A stretch of 9,231 bases of DNA from Flavobacteriales bacterium (lineage in GTDB: Bacteria; Bacteroidota; Bacteroidia; Flavobacteriales_E; Vicingaceae). The stretch lies in contig JAESUI010000269.1 of assembly GCA_016763135.1 (NCBI GenBank), positions 1 to 9,231 on the forward strand. The letters are read 5' to 3'. The translations under genes and the position numbers were made by a program. The notes under the pieces were generated by a model. It did not search any database, was not told where the DNA came from, and worked only from the letters and a program-made list of their open reading frames with translations. Shown in pieces: positions 6,172 to 9,231 of this stretch. Within the stretch, counting starts at the first letter, position 1; each line of letters opens with the position of its first letter.

Positions 6172-7212
6172 TTATGTGCTTTTTAGTAAAATAAAACCAT
6201 GCTGAGCTCCTAAATAATTGTTGTAGATTAAAATGTTTTTTGGAGTGCGATTAGCGTCTTTATATATGGCTTTGTTAGGGGTTTTTTTTCCTGTTAATAT
6301 TTTAGTAGCCAACCAAGTTGCAAAACCACTTGAGGTTGGGTATTCACCAACTAAATTTTTATAGCTGTATACAGTAGATTTAGGGAATGAGTTCATTAGA
6401 TTAGTATACCAAAAATCATAGCGATTATCGCCACTAAAACCAAGAACTAACGAGTCAATATCTTGTAAACTCATGTTGTTTTTTTCTAAAAACTGGCTTA
6501 CTCGTTCTTCAATGTTTTCACTTTTAGGATAAGTGAATTGATGCACATCAACTAACTTGCATAGTGCATTTTCTTTTTTATTTGAAACGACAAACATAGC
6601 AGCTCCTTCTCCACAAATAGAACCTTTCGAATTGCTATTGAATAATTCTGTAGATGAAATTTCTTCAGTTTTAAAATAACCAGCATAAGCATCAATATTA
6701 TAGTGATGTTGTGAGGTTTCTTCTACATTTCCAATCAATAATTTAGAAGCCTCACCTTCTTCAAAAAGTAAAAAAGCATCTAATAATGTTGATTCAAAAG
6801 CAGTTCCAATGCCCATGTGAGTATTATTATATCCAGTGTTTTTACTCATCATAGCTAAGTGTCCCCCAATAGCATTAGGTGTACTTTGAACAAAATTAGT
6901 AGGTGTTAATGTCCCTTCATCATATTCAACAATTTGATTTAAAAATTTGATGCAATCATCAAGCCCGCCTGTTGCCGTTCCTATAATAATTCCATCAATA
7001 TCTTTTTGTTTTTCAATTAATGGCAATCCAGCACCAATTCCAATTCTAACTGCTTTTCCCATTCTTCGGAGTAAGCCTCTTGGAATTAAATCAGCATAGC
7101 TGGGTTCTATAGCATGATATTTATTCCCCACAAAGCCTTCGACCTGCCCTTCAAAAAAAGATTCATCAAATGTTTTTTGAGGTGAAATGCTATAGCAATC
7201 TATAATATACAT
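6172..7212 (-). CDS. Degenerate beta-ketoacyl synthase, probable chain-length-factor-like partner
   Basis: A thiolase-fold protein of 346 residues that resembles a beta-ketoacyl synthase but lacks its chemistry. Fold signatures remain: GIIIGTATGG (74-83), VQSTPNAIGGHLA (108-120), GSICGEGAAMFVV (197-209) and KNLVGEYPTSSGFATW (285-300). Where the adjacent synthase has TACSSS, this protein has TAFEST, so the nucleophile is Phe139. The first catalytic His aligns with Gly258 or Phe259, and the second His (GHTLAASG) is Glu290 (GEYPTSSG). The Lys of the KS motif is kept (K285). Such a pairing is known for type II polyketide KS/chain-length-factor heterodimers and for the ApeO-ApeC pair of aryl polyene clusters; the assignment to that role is inference. 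Its ATG follows the KS stop directly (TAAATG), so translation is coupled. It is the last gene of the operon; no T-tract terminator is seen downstream. Confidence 0.82.
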   Translation of the reverse strand: MYIIDCYSISPQKTFDESFFEGQVEGFVGNKYHAIEPSYADLIPRGLLRRMGKAVRIGIGAGLPLIEKQKDIDGIIIGTATGGLDDCIKFLNQIVEYDEGTLTPTNFVQSTPNAIGGHLAMMSKNTGYNNTHMGIGTAFESTLLDAFLLFEEGEASKLLIGNVEETSQHHYNIDAYAGYFKTEEISSTELFNSNSKGSICGEGAAMFVVSNKKENALCKLVDVHQFTYPKSENIEERVSQFLEKNNMSLQDIDSLVLGFSGDNRYDFWYTNLMNSFPKSTVYSYKNLVGEYPTSSGFATWLATKILTGKKTPNKAIYKDANRTPKNILIYNNYLGAQHGFILLKST

Positions 7213-8403
7213 TTATGCTTCTCTAATTATTAATGAGGTACAATTTCCTCCAAACCCAAAAGAATTAGAAAGAACAGTTTTAATATCCTTTTTAGCAAAT
7301 TTGGTAATCGGAAATTGATTATAGGTATTTATTGCATTTTTACAATTTAAGCTGGGATATAATTCATTATTATTAATGCTCAAAATGCTATAAACTGCTT
7401 CAATTGCACCTGAAGCAGCAAGGGTATGTCCAGTGTAAGATTTAGTAGAATTAAAAGGAGGGAATCCATTAAAAACCTTATTAATTCCTGTTAGCTCTGT
7501 AATATCATTATTACCTGTTGCAGTTCCATGTGCATTGATGTAATCAATTTCTTCTGGGGTTATTTTAGCACTTTTTAGTGCCCGAGAAATACATTCTACT
7601 ACACCAATTGCATCTTCAGATAATGCTGAGGGATGGAAAGCATCATTACTATTACCATAACCTAAAATTTCGGCAAATATTTTTTTATCTCTAACAATTT
7701 CTTCTGATTCAAGGACTAGATAAGCTGCTCCCTCTCCTAAGTTTAACCCTTTTCTGTTTTCATCAAAAGGAGCACAATGCTCATCCGATAATATTTGTAA
7801 TGCATTAAATCCATTAATACTAAATTTCCCAATGCTGTCTGTTCCGCCAACAATTGCTCTTGTAGCTCTTCCAGATTTTATCAATTTAGCCCCTAACATA
7901 ATTGCATTAGCAGAAGATGAGCAAGCAGTATTGATTGCGTCTACAATTCCAGAAAGTTTATATTCTTTAGCTATTTTTAATATGTGTGTACTTCCTGGAT
8001 AAGATTCTACATATTCAGAACCATTAGAGATTAAATTAGCATCCTTATAAAGTTGATCAGTCATGCACATTCCACCAATTGTGCTGGCAGAAATAAAAGC
8101 AGTTTGTTCAGATGAAACTTCTTCGGGAGCTAATTGTGAACTTTCTAAAGCTTCTTTAAGTGCAGTAAAAGCAATGTAATCTGTTCTGGTTAGGCCTTTT
8201 GTTGTTTTGAGATTAAGCTGAGATCTTAATTCTTCTGTACTTAGTTTAACTTCAGCAAACGGGCGTGTATCTGCATAGTTGGAATTAACGTATTTAGCTT
8301 TTGCTATACCAGTTTTTCCTTTGCGCAAATGGGCTAAGTTTTCAGCAGTGTTGTTTCCAATTGCTGAAATAACCCCCATTCCCGTAACAAAAACTTTTGG
8401 CAT
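7213..8403 (-). CDS. Beta-ketoacyl-[acyl carrier protein] synthase, FabF-like (type II PKS/aryl polyene KS)
   Basis: Condenses an acyl chain with malonyl-ACP by decarboxylative Claisen reaction. At 396 residues it is slightly shorter than typical FabF and appears intact. The N-terminus VFVTGMGVISAIGNN is standard. The active site is complete: Cys161 in NTACSSSANA, His292 in AHGTATGNND, Lys321 and His326 in KSYTGHTLAASG, and the C-terminal glycine motif SNSFGFGGNC (379-388). It lies 18 bp after the ACP gene and directly abuts the degenerate KS gene, so the products probably form a heterodimer served by that ACP. The context with an ABC-2 exporter points to pigment-type polyketide or polyene synthesis rather than primary fatty acid synthesis. 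A FabF or FabB housekeeping role is the alternative but fits the neighbours poorly. Confidence 0.9.
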   Translation of the reverse strand: MPKVFVTGMGVISAIGNNTAENLAHLRKGKTGIAKAKYVNSNYADTRPFAEVKLSTEELRSQLNLKTTKGLTRTDYIAFTALKEALESSQLAPEEVSSEQTAFISASTIGGMCMTDQLYKDANLISNGSEYVESYPGSTHILKIAKEYKLSGIVDAINTACSSSANAIMLGAKLIKSGRATRAIVGGTDSIGKFSINGFNALQILSDEHCAPFDENRKGLNLGEGAAYLVLESEEIVRDKKIFAEILGYGNSNDAFHPSALSEDAIGVVECISRALKSAKITPEEIDYINAHGTATGNNDITELTGINKVFNGFPPFNSTKSYTGHTLAASGAIEAVYSILSINNNELYPSLNCKNAINTYNQFPITKFAKKDIKTVLSNSFGFGGNCTSLIIREA

Positions 8404-8421
8404 TGGTTTAATGTTATACCC

Positions 8422-8691
8422 TTATTTTAAGTTCTCTGAATGCTCTAGAATGTAAGCAGCCATTTGTTCAACATCAACTAAAACTTTTCTACCCTCGGTT
8501 GGGTTTGTAATTTTAATTCCGTATTCTCTTTCTAATAACACAATAAGCTCAATAGAATCGATAGAGTCTAAACCTAATTCTTCACCAAAAAGAGGGGTGT
8601 CATCTTTTATGTCTTCAGGAGTAATATCCAATAAATTTAAGTATTGAATAATTTGCGTTTTTAATTTTGCTTTTAATGCTACTGCTTCCAT
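8422..8691 (-). CDS. Acyl carrier protein (phosphopantetheine-binding)
   Basis: A small carrier protein of 89 residues that holds growing acyl chains on a 4'-phosphopantetheine arm. The attachment motif is GLDSIDSIEL (residues 40-49), with Ser43 as the modified residue. The four-helix pattern is apparent: helix 1 around 5-20, helix 2 from the DSI motif (VLLEREYGIKI follows), and a terminal helix in VEQMAAYILEHSE. The DSI in place of the DSL common in FabF-partner ACPs, and the long acidic loop before it (DDTPLFGEELG), resemble carrier proteins of aryl polyene and flexirubin clusters; that is an inference from memory of the family. The ATG comes 1 nt after the permease stop (TAA-A-ATG), so the two are translationally coupled. 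The KS gene follows after 18 bp. Confidence 0.93.
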   Translation of the reverse strand: MEAVALKAKLKTQIIQYLNLLDITPEDIKDDTPLFGEELGLDSIDSIELIVLLEREYGIKITNPTEGRKVLVDVEQMAAYILEHSENLK

Positions 8692-8692
8692 T

Positions 8693-9231
8693 TTAAATTA
8701 ATTTTTCAAGTTTTAGCTTTGTGTATGTAGTAATTTGACAAACTGCGATGAAGATAAATAAAAATCCAATAACAGGAGCAAGTTGGCTCCAACTTCCACC
8801 CTTCAAAAATAAGATATAAAAACCTTCTAAGCACCAATGCATTGGTGAAAAGTTACTTATAATTTGCATGTACTCTGGCATAACAAAAGTGGGCACCCAT
8901 ATACCACCTATAGCAGCAAATATAATAATGGAAATAGCTCCAATACCATTTGACTGCTCCTGTGTTTTTGATAGGGCTCCAATCATTAGGGCATAACTTA
9001 CCGCAGCCAAACTACACATTAACATCATCACTATAAATGCTCCAAAGGCATCTGGCAAGATTAGTTTAGGTAATCCAATTAAGGGAAAAACTGACATACC
9101 AATTGAGAAAATTAGAGCGAATTGTAATACAGCAACCATCATATAAACCAGCATTTTTGCTGATAAAATATGAAGATAGTTGGTTGGCATTGTTTTGAGC
9201 CTTAAAAAGCTTCCATTAACTCTTTCTTTTA
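8693..9231 (-). CDS. ABC-2 type transporter permease, C-terminal part (gene continues past right edge)
   Basis: Membrane subunit of an ABC exporter of the ABC-2 (DrrB/NodJ-like) group. The frame stays open through 9231, so the Met at 9190 is internal. The residues before it read KERVNGSFLRLKTMPTNYLH, matching the E-(K/R)-x-x-G-(T/S)-x-x-R-L-x-x-x-P cytoplasmic coupling motif that precedes the transmembrane half in this family. About 178 residues are visible, roughly the second half of the protein. Hydrophobic segments occur at LVYMMVAVLQFALIFSIGMSV, FIVMMLMCSLAAVSYALMIG, IGAISIIIFAAIGGIWVPTF and APVIGFLFIFIAVCQITTY. The GGIWVP...MPEYMQIISNFSPMHW stretch is the conserved ABC-2 signature. Stop and ACP start are separated by 1 nt. 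The exported substrate is probably the product, or a precursor, of the polyketide genes downstream; that is inference. An ATPase partner is expected beyond the edge. Confidence 0.9.
   Translation of the reverse strand, partial: KERVNGSFLRLKTMPTNYLHILSAKMLVYMMVAVLQFALIFSIGMSVFPLIGLPKLILPDAFGAFIVMMLMCSLAAVSYALMIGALSKTQEQSNGIGAISIIIFAAIGGIWVPTFVMPEYMQIISNFSPMHWCLEGFYILFLKGGSWSQLAPVIGFLFIFIAVCQITTYTKLKLEKLI

Noticed and set aside
9188..9190. ATG at 9190 as the true start of the permease
   Set aside because: The frame is open to the window edge and the upstream residues carry the conserved coupling motif, so the Met is internal.

Overview
The window looks like chromosomal DNA from a member of the Bacteroidota, most likely the Flavobacteriia or a close relative. 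The DNA is AT-rich. Three secreted proteins end in a type IX secretion (T9SS) type A sorting domain, a system essentially confined to this phylum. Four candidate promoters fit the Bacteroidota -33/-7 type (TTG and TAnnTTTG) rather than the E. coli type. Two genes start with TTG, and recognisable Shine-Dalgarno sequences are scarce.

Left part (1-2254, mostly minus strand): the first 96 bases probably hold the start of a minus-strand gene that runs off the left edge. A perfect 46-bp palindrome (126-171) terminates the next gene, which encodes a 371-residue T9SS cargo protein. Upstream of it lies a 290-residue T9SS cargo protein with a probable beta-sandwich domain.

Centre (2347-6045): rbfA (ribosome maturation) and a LolC/LolE-type ABC permease form a coupled pair with a 4-bp TTGA overlap. 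A 60-bp REP-like nested palindrome follows, then a third T9SS cargo protein that resembles the 371-residue one. Its terminator, a near-perfect hairpin, is shared with the convergent tRNA-dihydrouridine synthase gene (dusB).

Right part (6172-9231, minus strand): four tightly packed genes form the downstream end of an operon. In transcription order they are an ABC-2 permease (5' end outside the window), an acyl carrier protein, a complete beta-ketoacyl synthase, and a degenerate beta-ketoacyl synthase that has lost the whole Cys-His-His triad. A KS with a chain-length-factor-like partner, a dedicated ACP and an exporter suggests a type II polyketide system of the aryl polyene/flexirubin kind. 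The rest of that cluster should lie beyond position 9231. This operon end is the most interesting part of the window. The remainder is ordinary housekeeping and secreted-protein content with some notable regulatory details. No tRNA, rRNA, CRISPR array or transposase gene was seen.
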